From Herbinix sp. (lineage in GTDB: Bacteria > Bacillota > Clostridia > Lachnospirales > Lachnospiraceae), in contig JAQZBD010000039.1 in the NCBI GenBank assembly GCA_029239235.1, positions 1 through 38,692 on the forward strand: 38,692 bases of DNA, in the 5' to 3' direction. The notes under the pieces were generated by a model. The model was not told the origin of the DNA, made no database searches, and saw nothing but the letters and a program-made list of their open reading frames with translations. Positions 1-7,242 of this stretch are shown here, in pieces (position 1 is the stretch's first letter; every line of letters starts with the position of its first letter). The translations under genes and the position numbers were made by a program.

Positions 1-404
1 TTCAAAACAATGTCGATAAAAATGTAAGAAGAGCTTGTATTGAATTTGGAAAATGGTTGAGAAATAATTACTATTTTCCAATTAGAGTAGTTATATATTT
101 TAAAAGTGCTCAATACATTAAATCTATTGATGGAGAGTATGTTTCTGCAATATTTTTTGAACCATATAACAAGATTGATGAGCCATATATTAAAATAGCA
201 TGTGGTGATTTGTATATTATGATAGAGGCATGGGGTGAGGATAGTGCACTTGCTGCGATCTTGGGTTCTGTAGCACACGAATTGACTCATTATTTTCAAT
301 GGATTAATGATATTAACCTTACTGATATTGGTATGGAAAGACAAGCTTCATACTATTCAAAAAAGATTATAGAGGAATATTCAAAAACAAGGGAACATCC
401 ATAA
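1..404 (+). CDS. C-terminal part of an HExxH-motif protein (partial)
   Basis: The frame is open from the left edge of the window (first full codon at 3) to TAA, so this is the 3' end of a longer gene; the TTG at 57 is not needed as a start. About 133 residues are visible. Near the middle is AHELTHYFQW, an HExxH pattern of the kind that binds zinc in metallopeptidases, preceded by a short hydrophobic-acidic stretch. I do not recognise the family. An RHS-repeat fragment follows 60 bases later, so this could be part of a polymorphic-toxin or immunity locus, but that is context only. The third zinc ligand cannot be named with confidence; candidates are the acidic residues after the motif. AT content is higher than in the core genes to the right, consistent with accessory DNA. 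Confidence 0.55.
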   Translation, partial: QNNVDKNVRRACIEFGKWLRNNYYFPIRVVIYFKSAQYIKSIDGEYVSAIFFEPYNKIDEPYIKIACGDLYIMIEAWGEDSALAAILGSVAHELTHYFQWINDINLTDIGMERQASYYSKKIIEEYSKTREHP

Positions 405-464
405 TTCTTCCTATATCAGATTGTTTTCAATAGTGTAATTTTATTTTATGGATCAAAAAAATAA

Positions 465-671
465 AAAACGGTACTCAACAAGGTAGGGGAGAAGGCGTTA
501 AAGCATTCCTATGCCTATACAGCCGACAACCTGCTTAACACTTACACGATGCCGACAGAAAAAATAGTAAATTATACGTATGACGGTTTAAACAGGCTGA
601 AACAGTACCAGATTAATATAGCCACACCGCTTACGGTAGCCTATGAATATGAGGCATCAAAAAGATTATAA
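465..671 (+). pseudogene. RHS/YD-repeat protein fragment
   Basis: No start codon or ribosome binding site precedes this frame, which is open from a TAA at 462 to TAA at 669. The translation contains YTYDGLNRLKQY followed by VAYEYE, a typical tyrosine-aspartate (YD/RHS) repeat. RHS proteins are large shell-forming toxin carriers of well over a thousand residues, while only about 68 residues are left here. I read it as a relic of a larger rhs/wapA-like gene removed by deletion. The downstream ORF begins only 24 bases after its end. Confidence 0.6.
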
Positions 672-694
672 ATTTTTGGAATATTGTCTGTGAT

Positions 695-904
695 ATGGCT
701 AAATCGACGAATCATGACTTCTTAGGTGATAGTAAAGCAATAATAATCAAAAATATTTATGATAAATTATTCTATGGATGTAATTTGTTGGCAATAAAGG
801 GGGATGGCGAAGACTATTTCCCTACATGGGATAATGAGGAAATCAAGACACTTCAGTTAGTAGTTGATAATGGTTTAGGAATTATACTGAAAAACTTAAT
901 ATAA
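695..904 (+). CDS. small hypothetical protein, possibly a truncated gene
   Basis: This is a 69-residue acidic ORF that I do not recognise. There is no convincing ribosome binding site before its ATG. The same frame stays open upstream for 13 more codons after a TGA, giving residues with a plausible protein composition (KKIINFWNIVCD). It may therefore be the 3' end of a gene whose front was lost when the RHS relic was formed. Small ORFs after rhs fragments are often immunity genes, but nothing in this sequence proves that. A hairpin terminator lies about 80 bases downstream. Confidence 0.35.
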   Translation: MAKSTNHDFLGDSKAIIIKNIYDKLFYGCNLLAIKGDGEDYFPTWDNEEIKTLQLVVDNGLGIILKNLI

Positions 905-985
905 TTACGATATAAATTGATTTAGTTGTTACTTCCAATGAGATTATATAGCAAAAGAATTGATTTACGTAATAAGTCTTACTTG

Positions 986-1019
986 AAGCTCTGATAGAAA
1001 ACCTTTATCAGGGCTTTTT
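986..1019 (+). terminator. intrinsic terminator after the accessory patch
   Basis: AAGCTCTGATA pairs with TATCAGGGCTT (one G-T pair) around a loop of about 9 nt, followed by a run of T. It separates the accessory patch from folD. Confidence 0.7.
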
Positions 1020-1177
1020 GCCTTGAACCTCAATGATATAATTTACTAATGAACCCTTAGAATAAAGAAGGACCAATAGCCAAAGGATAATTATAACTTG
1101 CAGAATAGCATCCCCAATTTGTATTATTAGCTATACTAATGGGTGAAATTCCATCATTTAATCAATCACATAGAAAA

Positions 1178-1207
1178 TTGACCTTGTTATCTCAAAAGGA
1201 ATATATT
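1178..1207 (+). promoter_or_regulatory. possible folD promoter
   Basis: TTGACC (1178-1183), an 18-nt spacer and TATATT (1202-1207) fit a vegetative sigma promoter. It lies 140 nt upstream of folD, so a long leader would result. This is a weak single-site call. Confidence 0.4.
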
Positions 1208-1354
1208 AGAATATAGTTCGTACATATGATATTTCAAGTTTGAAGTTATATAAAGGATATTTTAATAGAAGCATTAATATTTTTGCATGAACTTTATATG
1301 AAATATAGATGAGATATAAATGAATCAATAGAATTAAGAAACGGAGAGATGAAA

Positions 1355-2191
1355 ATGGAACAAATCATTGATGGTAAGAGAATATCTGCAGAAATCAAGG
1401 ACGAATTAAAGGTAAAGGCAGCGGAACTAAAACAGCAGGGGATCGAAATTACTCTGGCAGTAATCCAGGTTGGCAATGATCCTGCCTCCTCAGTCTATGT
1501 GGGCAATAAGAAAAAGGCCTGTGAATACATCGGAATTCGTTCTCTGGCTTATGAGCTGCCGGAGGAGACAACCCAGGAGGAGTTAATCGCTATTGTAGAG
1601 AAGTTAAATAACGATTCTTCTGTTAACGGAATTCTGGTACAGCTTCCTCTGCCTAAGCATATTGATGAGGATACCATTATTAAGACCATCTCTCCCCTTA
1701 AGGATGTGGACGGTTTCCACCCACAAAGCGTAGGGGCATTGAGCATTGGACAGAAGGGCTTCGTGTCCTGTACCCCCGCCGGGATAGTACAATTACTAAG
1801 ACGTTCCGGTATAGAACTGGATGGTAAGGAATGTGTTATTATAGGAAGAAGTAATATTGTTGGTAAGCCTATGGCGCTTTTAATGCTTAGGGAAAATGCA
1901 ACAGTTACTATCTGTCATTCCCGTACCAAGAATTTGAAGGAAGTTGCAAAACGTGCGGATATTTTAATCGTTGCAATTGGAAAGCCTCTCTTTGTTACAA
2001 AGGATTTTGTAAAGGAAGGTGCTGTAGTCATCGACGTTGGTATTCATAGGAATGAGGACAACAAACTTTGCGGTGATGTAGATTATGAAGATGTATTACC
2101 GCTTGTTTCCGCAATCACACCGGTTCCCGGAGGAGTTGGCCCAATGACCATCGCCATGCTGATGAATAACTGTGTAGAAGCAGTGCAATAA
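1355..2191 (+). CDS. folD: bifunctional methylenetetrahydrofolate dehydrogenase / methenyl-THF cyclohydrolase
   Basis: Cytosolic FolD interconverts 5,10-methylene-, methenyl- and 10-formyl-tetrahydrofolate using NADP, feeding purine and formyl-Met synthesis and, in anaerobes, the folate branch of C1 metabolism. Visible signatures are VQVGNDPASSVYVGNKKKACEY near residue 40 (catalytic Tyr and Lys), PLPKHID, the DVDGFH motif, and C-terminal PGGVGPMTIAMLM. GRSNIVGKPMALLM is the Rossmann dinucleotide site. The length of 278 residues is normal. An ATG also exists at 1349, but GGAGAG at 1343-1348 spaces properly (6 nt) only for 1355, so I chose the latter. No partner gene is close; a gap of almost 400 nt separates it from rimO. 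Identification is secure. Confidence 0.97.
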   Translation: MEQIIDGKRISAEIKDELKVKAAELKQQGIEITLAVIQVGNDPASSVYVGNKKKACEYIGIRSLAYELPEETTQEELIAIVEKLNNDSSVNGILVQLPLPKHIDEDTIIKTISPLKDVDGFHPQSVGALSIGQKGFVSCTPAGIVQLLRRSGIELDGKECVIIGRSNIVGKPMALLMLRENATVTICHSRTKNLKEVAKRADILIVAIGKPLFVTKDFVKEGAVVIDVGIHRNEDNKLCGDVDYEDVLPLVSAITPVPGGVGPMTIAMLMNNCVEAVQ

Positions 2192-2223
2192 GCTTAATTA
2201 ATGTGATTATAGAAGTACACTGA

Positions 2224-2288
2224 GTGTCGGATGAGAATTATGCTTTTCTATAATTCGGGCTAACTTCCTCAACACCAAATGATTGTTA
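2224..2288 (+). repeat. dispersed hairpin repeat, degenerate copy F
   Basis: This copy has a hairpin GAATTAT / ATAATTC (2235-2241 with 2250-2256) and a tail CACCAAATGATTGTTA ending at 2288 that matches the other copies. Unusually, GTGTCGGATG at 2224-2233 is the reverse complement of the CATCCGACAC core found in the others, so it looks like a rearranged or composite copy. Confidence 0.5.
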
Positions 2289-2447
2289 AGATTAAAATTT
2301 AATAAATTTTATGGTGACTTCTTTATTAAAAGCTGATACAATGTTGTTGCTACAGGGATTTTGCTAAATTTGAAGCGAATTTCAAGACGATCGCAATAGA
2401 AATACACGCGATCCGCCAGAACTGCAGTTACTGAACAATCATCCTTT

Positions 2448-2490
2448 GTCATGATATCTATTTTTATTTCTGATATCATGACTTTTATTT
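2448..2490 (+). terminator. perfect 11-bp inverted repeat with T-rich tail
   Basis: GTCATGATATC (2448-2458) pairs perfectly with GATATCATGAC (2472-2482); ACTTTTATTT follows. It could end a long folD transcript. The loop (13 nt) is itself T-rich, so the call as a terminator is moderate. Confidence 0.5.
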
Positions 2491-2507
2491 CCGCGTAAGA
2501 AAGTGAG

Positions 2508-2535
2508 TATGAACCTACTAACTTATTAGTTCATA
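2508..2535 (+). promoter_or_regulatory. small hairpin in rimO upstream region
   Basis: TATGAAC (2508-2514) faces TTAGTTCATA (2526-2535), with an inner CTAA/TTAG pairing and a bulge. It lies 50 nt before the rimO start. Function unknown. Confidence 0.3.
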
Positions 2536-2585
2536 ACAGTAATGCAGTTTACAGATTTATTTTAAATAGAAGAATGGAGATTTAT

Positions 2586-3911
2586 ATGAACATATTTTTT
2601 GTTTCTCTGGGGTGCGACAAGAATCTTGTAGACAGCGAGAATATGCTTGGTATCCTGCATGAAAATGGATATCGAATTATTAATGAAGAAGCGAAAGCAG
2701 ATATTATTATCGTTAATACCTGTTGTTTTATCAATGATGCGAAACAGGAGAGTATTCAGACCATCCTTGAAATGGCTGAGTATAAAAAGACAGGCTCCTG
2801 TAAAGCACTCATTGTAACCGGATGTCTTGCAGAGCGTTATAAAGAGGAAATCTTAAGTGAAATTCCAGAAGTGGATGCCCTGCTTGGAACCTCCAGCTTT
2901 GATGGAATCATGAAAGTCGTAGAGGGAATTCTGGGCGGCGAACAGCAAGCTGTATTCGAGGAACTGGATCGTCTTCCTAGCGTCAGCGGAAAACGTATGC
3001 TTACCTCAGGCAGCTATAGTGCATATCTTAAAATAGCAGAAGGCTGCGATAAGCATTGCACCTATTGCATCATTCCGCAGGTACGCGGTAATTTCAGAAG
3101 TGTTCCTCTGGACGCACTGCTGAAGGAAGCAAGCTATCTGGCAGAACAAGGAGTAAAGGAACTCATTCTGGTTGCACAGGAAACAACCTTATATGGTAAA
3201 GATTTATCCGGTGAAAAGGAATTACCAAAGCTGTTAGATGAACTATGTAAGATTGAAGGCATTGAGTGGATTCGTATTATGTATTGTTATCCGGAAGAAA
3301 TCACTGATGAGTTAATTGAAACCATGAAAAATCAGCCTAAGATTTGCCGTTATTTAGATATTCCCATTCAACATGCCTCAGATCGAATTCTAAAGCTGAT
3401 GGGTAGAAGAACGAATAAGGCTGACTTAATAAATATCATAACAAAGCTTCGAACTAATATGCCTGATATTGTCCTTAGAACCACCTTAATTACCGGCTTC
3501 CCTACAGAGACTCAGGAGGAGCATGAGGAGCTGATAGATTTTGTAAAAGAGATGAAATTTGAGCGTCTTGGTGTATTCACTTATTCAAAAGAAGATAATA
3601 CTCCGGCGGCTAAACTAAAGCCTCAGGTGACTGCAAAGGTAAAGAAGCAAAGACAGAAGGAGATCATGAAACTGCAGCAAAGTATAGTATTTGACCGTAC
3701 TGCTTCTCTGGAAAGCAATACCTATGATGTTTTGGTCGAGGGTAAGATTGCGGACGAGGAGAATGTATATATCGGCAGAACCTATATGGATGCGCCTAAT
3801 GTGGATGGATTTATCTTCCTCACTTCGAATTATGAACTAATCTCTGGTGATCTTGTAAAAGCTACCGTAACCGGAGCAAAGGGATATGATCTCTTAGGAG
3901 AAATCGTGTAA
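2586..3911 (+). CDS. rimO: ribosomal protein S12 methylthiotransferase
   Basis: RimO is a radical-SAM enzyme that adds a methylthio group to an Asp of ribosomal protein S12. The order is a UPF0004 domain (SLGCDKNLVDSE at the N-terminus, then VNTCCF and TGCLAERY, giving the three Cys of the auxiliary iron-sulfur cluster), a radical-SAM domain with CDKHCTYCIIP (CxxxCxxC) and a C-terminal TRAM domain. SLGCDKN is the RimO-type form; the related tRNA enzyme MiaB usually has a different start. The length of 441 residues is normal. An ATG at 2574 exists, but GGAGA at 2576-2580 overlaps it and is spaced correctly for 2586. pgsA follows after a 117-nt gap, the common Clostridia order rimO-pgsA-cinA. 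Confidence 0.95.
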   Translation: MNIFFVSLGCDKNLVDSENMLGILHENGYRIINEEAKADIIIVNTCCFINDAKQESIQTILEMAEYKKTGSCKALIVTGCLAERYKEEILSEIPEVDALLGTSSFDGIMKVVEGILGGEQQAVFEELDRLPSVSGKRMLTSGSYSAYLKIAEGCDKHCTYCIIPQVRGNFRSVPLDALLKEASYLAEQGVKELILVAQETTLYGKDLSGEKELPKLLDELCKIEGIEWIRIMYCYPEEITDELIETMKNQPKICRYLDIPIQHASDRILKLMGRRTNKADLINIITKLRTNMPDIVLRTTLITGFPTETQEEHEELIDFVKEMKFERLGVFTYSKEDNTPAAKLKPQVTAKVKKQRQKEIMKLQQSIVFDRTASLESNTYDVLVEGKIADEENVYIGRTYMDAPNVDGFIFLTSNYELISGDLVKATVTGAKGYDLLGEIV

Positions 3912-4028
3912 TGTCTGTTATGAATAAATGCATACAGATCACAGTAAGATAATAACAAGATGGACCAGCAAGCTGATTCACTTATTATAAAAAAAGTCAG
4001 TGCCTTAATGTGGCGGAATGGAGAAACT

Positions 4029-4568
4029 ATGAATTTACCGAATAAAATCACGATTTTTAGAGTAATCATGATTCCAATCTTTCTTGTATTTATGTTAATT
4101 CCAAGCATACCAAATGGAAAGTATATCGCTGCTGCTATTTTTATCATCGCTGCTCTAACTGACTTTTTGGATGGTTATCTTGCCCGCAAGTATCATCTGA
4201 TTACGAACTTCGGAAAGTTTATGGATCCACTTGCGGATAAACTTTTGGTTTGCAGTGCCTTAATTTGCTTCGTGCAATTGGAGCTGGTACCGGCATGGAT
4301 TGTTATTATCATTATAGCAAGAGAATTCATAATCAGCGGTTTTCGTTTGATCGCATCGGATAATGGAGTTGTTATTGCTGCCAGCTGGTGGGGAAAGATA
4401 AAAACGAATGTTCAAATGATTATGAGTGTTCTGTTGATTTTTCACCTGAATTTTTATGCTTTTCATGTGTTAGAGCAGATTTTCATATACCTGTCCGTGA
4501 TTTTAACAGTAGTATCCTTAATTGACTACATGATTAAGAACAAAGACATATTAAAAGATAAACATTAA
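4029..4568 (+). CDS. pgsA: CDP-diacylglycerol--glycerol-3-phosphate 3-phosphatidyltransferase
   Basis: This integral membrane enzyme condenses CDP-diacylglycerol with glycerol-3-phosphate, the first committed step to phosphatidylglycerol and cardiolipin. The CDP-alcohol phosphotransferase signature DG-x2-AR-x8-G-x3-D-x3-D is complete: DGYLARKYHLITNFGKFMDP plus the second Asp in LADK. About five hydrophobic segments are visible, and NLPNKITIFRV is the typical start. The length of 179 residues is standard. An upstream ATG (3960) would add 23 residues that do not fit the family; GGAG at 4019 supports ATG 4029. The stop is followed by a long imperfect hairpin. Confidence 0.93.
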   Translation: MNLPNKITIFRVIMIPIFLVFMLIPSIPNGKYIAAAIFIIAALTDFLDGYLARKYHLITNFGKFMDPLADKLLVCSALICFVQLELVPAWIVIIIIAREFIISGFRLIASDNGVVIAASWWGKIKTNVQMIMSVLLIFHLNFYAFHVLEQIFIYLSVILTVVSLIDYMIKNKDILKDKH

Positions 4569-4573
4569 ATAAT

Positions 4574-4663
4574 AAAACACTATTTGATCTACATTTTGCT
4601 CATGACAAGTGAATCGGCGAGCAGATTCATCTTGTTTGGAAATGTATGAAAGGATAGTGTTTT
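4574..4663 (+). repeat. 90-nt imperfect hairpin between pgsA and cinA
   Basis: The outer arms AAAACACTAT (4574-4583) and ATAGTGTTTT (4654-4663) pair perfectly. Inside them ACATTT pairs with AAATGT, and ACAAG-TGAATC pairs with GATTCATCTTGT with one bulge. The stems are nested, so nearly the whole gap folds into one rod. It could be a terminator, a processing site or a small mobile-type inverted repeat. Confidence 0.55.
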
Positions 4664-4714
4664 TCAAATATTAATTAAAATATCATGTCACAGCTATGGC
4701 AGACGGGAGGATTT

Positions 4715-5971
4715 ATGGTTGTTGAATTAATCAGTGTAGGAACAGAGCTTTTATTAGGAAACATAGTAAATACGAATGCTAATTATCTTTCTCAGAAATG
4801 TGCAGAATTGGGTTATTCCCTCTATTATCAAATTACAGTTGGGGATAATGATGGCAGAGTATGTGAGGTATTAAAATCTGCCCTGGAGCGTTCTGATATT
4901 ATCATTTTAACAGGCGGACTTGGACCTACCCAGGATGATATGACGAAAGAGGCTGTTGCTAAAGTATTTGGAAAAGATCTAGTGATGGATGAACCATCCA
5001 GAAAACGAATTGAAGAGTATTTCCAGTTCCGATTTAAGGGGAATCCTTTGAATAATGCAGTAACTCAGAATAATTGGAAGCAGGCACTTAAAATTGACGG
5101 TTGTATCGTGCTTGACAATGATAATGGCACAGCCCCCGGTTATATTGTGGAAGAAAACGGGAAAGCAGCCATCCTATTACCGGGACCTCCTTCCGAAATG
5201 ATACCTATGTTTGAAACTCATATCATTCCTTATTTGCAAAAGAAGCAGAACAAGGTCTTCATCTCCTCCATGGTTAAAATATGCGGTATCGGTGAAAGCA
5301 AAGCTGAGACTGATATCCTTGATCTGATAGAGCAGCAGACGAATCCAACCATCGCTCCCTATGCGAAGAGCGGAGAGGTACATTTTCGGGTAACAGCGGC
5401 TGCTGATCACGAAGAAGAGGGCAGAAATCTAATTGCACCGGTGGTAGAAGAGCTGTATCGACGTTTTGGTGATAATATCTACTCCACCGAGGAAAGTGAA
5501 ACCCTGGAGTCAGTGGTTGTAAAGCTCCTTCAGGAACACAATCTAACGGTTGCAACAGCCGAATCCTGTACCGGCGGCTTGTTAACCGGAAGACTGGTGA
5601 ATGTGCCAGGAGTTTCAGGTCTGTTAAAGGAAGGCTTTATCACATATTCCAACGAAGCGAAGATGAAATATCTGGGCGTGAAAGAAGAAACCTTAAAAAA
5701 TTACGGTGCAGTAAGTGAGCAAACTGCAAGGGAAATGGCCGTTGGAGTAGCTGCAGCCTCTGGCTCCAATACAGCTCTTGCCATTACCGGTATTGCCGGA
5801 CCGGAAGGCGGAACTCCTGAGAAACCGGTGGGTCTTGTGTACATTGGCTGTCTCGTGAATGGTGAAACTACCGTTAGGGAATATCGCTTGAAAGGCAATC
5901 GCGCAAAGGTAAGAGAGCTAAGTGTCATCTTTGCACTGGATTTATTAAGAAGAAGACTCCTCCTATTGTAG
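4715..5971 (+). CDS. cinA: CinA-family nicotinamide-nucleotide amidase / competence-damage protein
   Basis: CinA proteins combine an N-terminal molybdopterin-binding-like (COG1058, ADP-ribose pyrophosphatase) domain with a C-terminal nicotinamide mononucleotide deamidase domain, in pyridine-nucleotide salvage. The N-terminal half shows SVGTELLLGNIVNTNA, LTGGLGPTQDDMTKE and LPGPPSEM. The C-terminal half shows ATAESCTGGLLTGRL, YSNEAKMKYLGV and ITGIAGPEGGTPEKPVGLVY. Both domains look intact over 418 residues. The start at 4715 is set by GGGAGG at 4705-4710; the longer frame from 4685 has no such site. In many Clostridia recA follows cinA directly; here it is about 15 kb away. Confidence 0.94.
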   Translation: MVVELISVGTELLLGNIVNTNANYLSQKCAELGYSLYYQITVGDNDGRVCEVLKSALERSDIIILTGGLGPTQDDMTKEAVAKVFGKDLVMDEPSRKRIEEYFQFRFKGNPLNNAVTQNNWKQALKIDGCIVLDNDNGTAPGYIVEENGKAAILLPGPPSEMIPMFETHIIPYLQKKQNKVFISSMVKICGIGESKAETDILDLIEQQTNPTIAPYAKSGEVHFRVTAAADHEEEGRNLIAPVVEELYRRFGDNIYSTEESETLESVVVKLLQEHNLTVATAESCTGGLLTGRLVNVPGVSGLLKEGFITYSNEAKMKYLGVKEETLKNYGAVSEQTAREMAVGVAAASGSNTALAITGIAGPEGGTPEKPVGLVYIGCLVNGETTVREYRLKGNRAKVRELSVIFALDLLRRRLLLL

Positions 5972-6023
5972 ATGTTAAATCCACCGCAAAATAACAAAAA
6001 ATTGTACTCATAATAACATATGA

Positions 6024-6051
6024 TTGACACAGTTATGTCCTATTGTAAAAT
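6024..6051 (+). promoter_or_regulatory. vegetative promoter before the lipoprotein gene
   Basis: TTGACA (6024-6029), 16 nt, TAAAAT (6046-6051). This is a close match to the sigma-A consensus and lies about 130 nt upstream of the lipoprotein ATG. Confidence 0.55.
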
Positions 6052-6179
6052 TACAAGAGATTGGATTAAGAGATAATCACTTCCAAATACTGATTATATT
6101 TTAATTCACTTTTGGGGAAGAAAATAATTTCTTTCAGATCAATTTTTACAATCCGCCAAAGCGGTAAATGGAGGTTATT

Positions 6180-6848
6180 ATGAAGCAAGGTAGCAGATTA
6201 TTTATTATGATGATTATTCTGGTTGGAATGTTACTTCTTACCGGCTGTGATAAAATTAACTTTTCGACCTTTCAGGCATCGAAAGAAGAAACAAATGAAG
6301 AGACTACAACGACAGATGAGGATTCTGAAAGCTCTAAGGACGAAAAAGATATTACTAATGTGAATGGTTCAAAGGATGAGACTAATAAAAGTTCTGAGGA
6401 TACTGAGGAAGATTCAGGTGAGGCTAGTAATCAGACGCCGACTCCCTCCTCCATACAGCCCTCAGAGAACATTGATCTTCCTGTCTATACGGTTAACGCA
6501 ACTTCCGGGGATGTGGAGCCGGTAACAGCCGCGATTCCTAAGAGTGATAAGTTAAGCCCAGAGCTAATCGTGGATACAGTGGTAGAGTCCCTGGCGGATC
6601 AGTCCATCATTGTAGGAGTCAAAACAGTAACTACGAAAGATGATACTGTTATTGTTAATTTTACAAAGGATAATCCTCCCTCTAAAAATCAGGGCTCAGG
6701 CTATGAAGGTGCTATTTTGAATGCTTTCGCACAAAGTCTCTTAGACAATTTGGATGACTATCACAAAATAATTTTCCATATTGATGATAAGGCATATATA
6801 AGCGGAGTTTATGAATATGGCATTGACGAAGTGTATCTGCAGGAATAA
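6180..6848 (+). CDS. GerMN-domain-like lipoprotein
   Basis: The N-terminus has a lipoprotein signal peptide: positive residues, a hydrophobic core (LFIMMIILVGMLLL) and the lipobox LLTGC, so the mature protein is probably anchored to the outside of the membrane. Residues about 30-100 are a low-complexity linker rich in Glu, Asp, Ser and Thr. The last 120 residues (LPVYTVNATSGDVEP, IVNFTKDNP, YEGAILNAFAQSLLDNL) resemble the GerMN fold found in spore germination and sporulation lipoproteins. The match is by pattern, so the role in spores is an inference. The start at 6180 follows GGAGG at 6171; 222 residues. It is a single-gene unit with its own promoter and terminator. Confidence 0.7.
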   Translation: MKQGSRLFIMMIILVGMLLLTGCDKINFSTFQASKEETNEETTTTDEDSESSKDEKDITNVNGSKDETNKSSEDTEEDSGEASNQTPTPSSIQPSENIDLPVYTVNATSGDVEPVTAAIPKSDKLSPELIVDTVVESLADQSIIVGVKTVTTKDDTVIVNFTKDNPPSKNQGSGYEGAILNAFAQSLLDNLDDYHKIIFHIDDKAYISGVYEYGIDEVYLQE

Positions 6849-7242
6849 GCCTTAGTACGAAGAGAAAACTCAAATTAATAATTGTATTAGAAAGAATGAT
6901 ACGGTAACAAGTTGAAACAGTAACTGCTTCATTTTCTAAATGATTCAATAAAGGCTGCGTTGTTATTGCGACGCAGCTTTCGTTTATGGGTTTTAGCAAA
7001 ACAAGAGAAGCTATTGATTATAATTCGGAAGTCATAGTTATAATAGCAATAAAGTTATATTCGACAATTGGATGATTTTATGATATCTTAATACAGGTGA
7101 AAAAGTGAATGTAATTCAATAAAGAATATTTAATAAATGATAAATACAATGCGATTAGATATACTAATTAGAGATTAGTTTTTTCTCTAATAACAGAAAG
7201 ATATCGTATTGTTTCTATTTAGATACAGATATGGAGGAAGCT
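6849..7242. other. intergenic stretch with terminator
   Basis: A gap of 394 nt. It holds the terminator at 6951-6985. The rest is AT-rich; I see no ORF, repeat or clear promoter pair. Confidence 0.55.
6951..6985 (+). terminator. intrinsic terminator of the lipoprotein gene
   Basis: GGCTGCGT pairs with ACGCAGCT across a 10-nt loop, followed by TTCGTTT. The tail has an interrupting CG, so termination may be partial. Confidence 0.6.

Larger units (their letters stand above)
905..1354. other. intergenic stretch before folD
   Basis: This gap of 450 nt holds the terminator at 986-1019 and a possible folD promoter at 1178-1207. The rest is AT-rich and I see no further gene, repeat or RNA structure in it. 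Confidence 0.6.
2192..2585. other. structured intergenic region between folD and rimO
   Basis: A gap of 394 nt without an ORF. It contains a degenerate copy of the window's dispersed hairpin repeat (2224-2288), a perfect 11-bp inverted repeat followed by T-rich DNA (2448-2490), and a small hairpin (2508-2535) just before rimO. Confidence 0.6.

Noticed and set aside
3960-4028. Extended N-terminus of pgsA from ATG 3960
   Set aside because: No ribosome site, and the added residues are unlike the family start, whereas ATG 4029 follows GGAG.
6140-6168. TTTTTACAATCCGCC...GCGGTAAA before the lipoprotein as another copy of the dispersed repeat
   Set aside because: Only the short CCGC/GCGG stem is present; neither the TCCGACA core nor the CCAAATGAT tail is seen.
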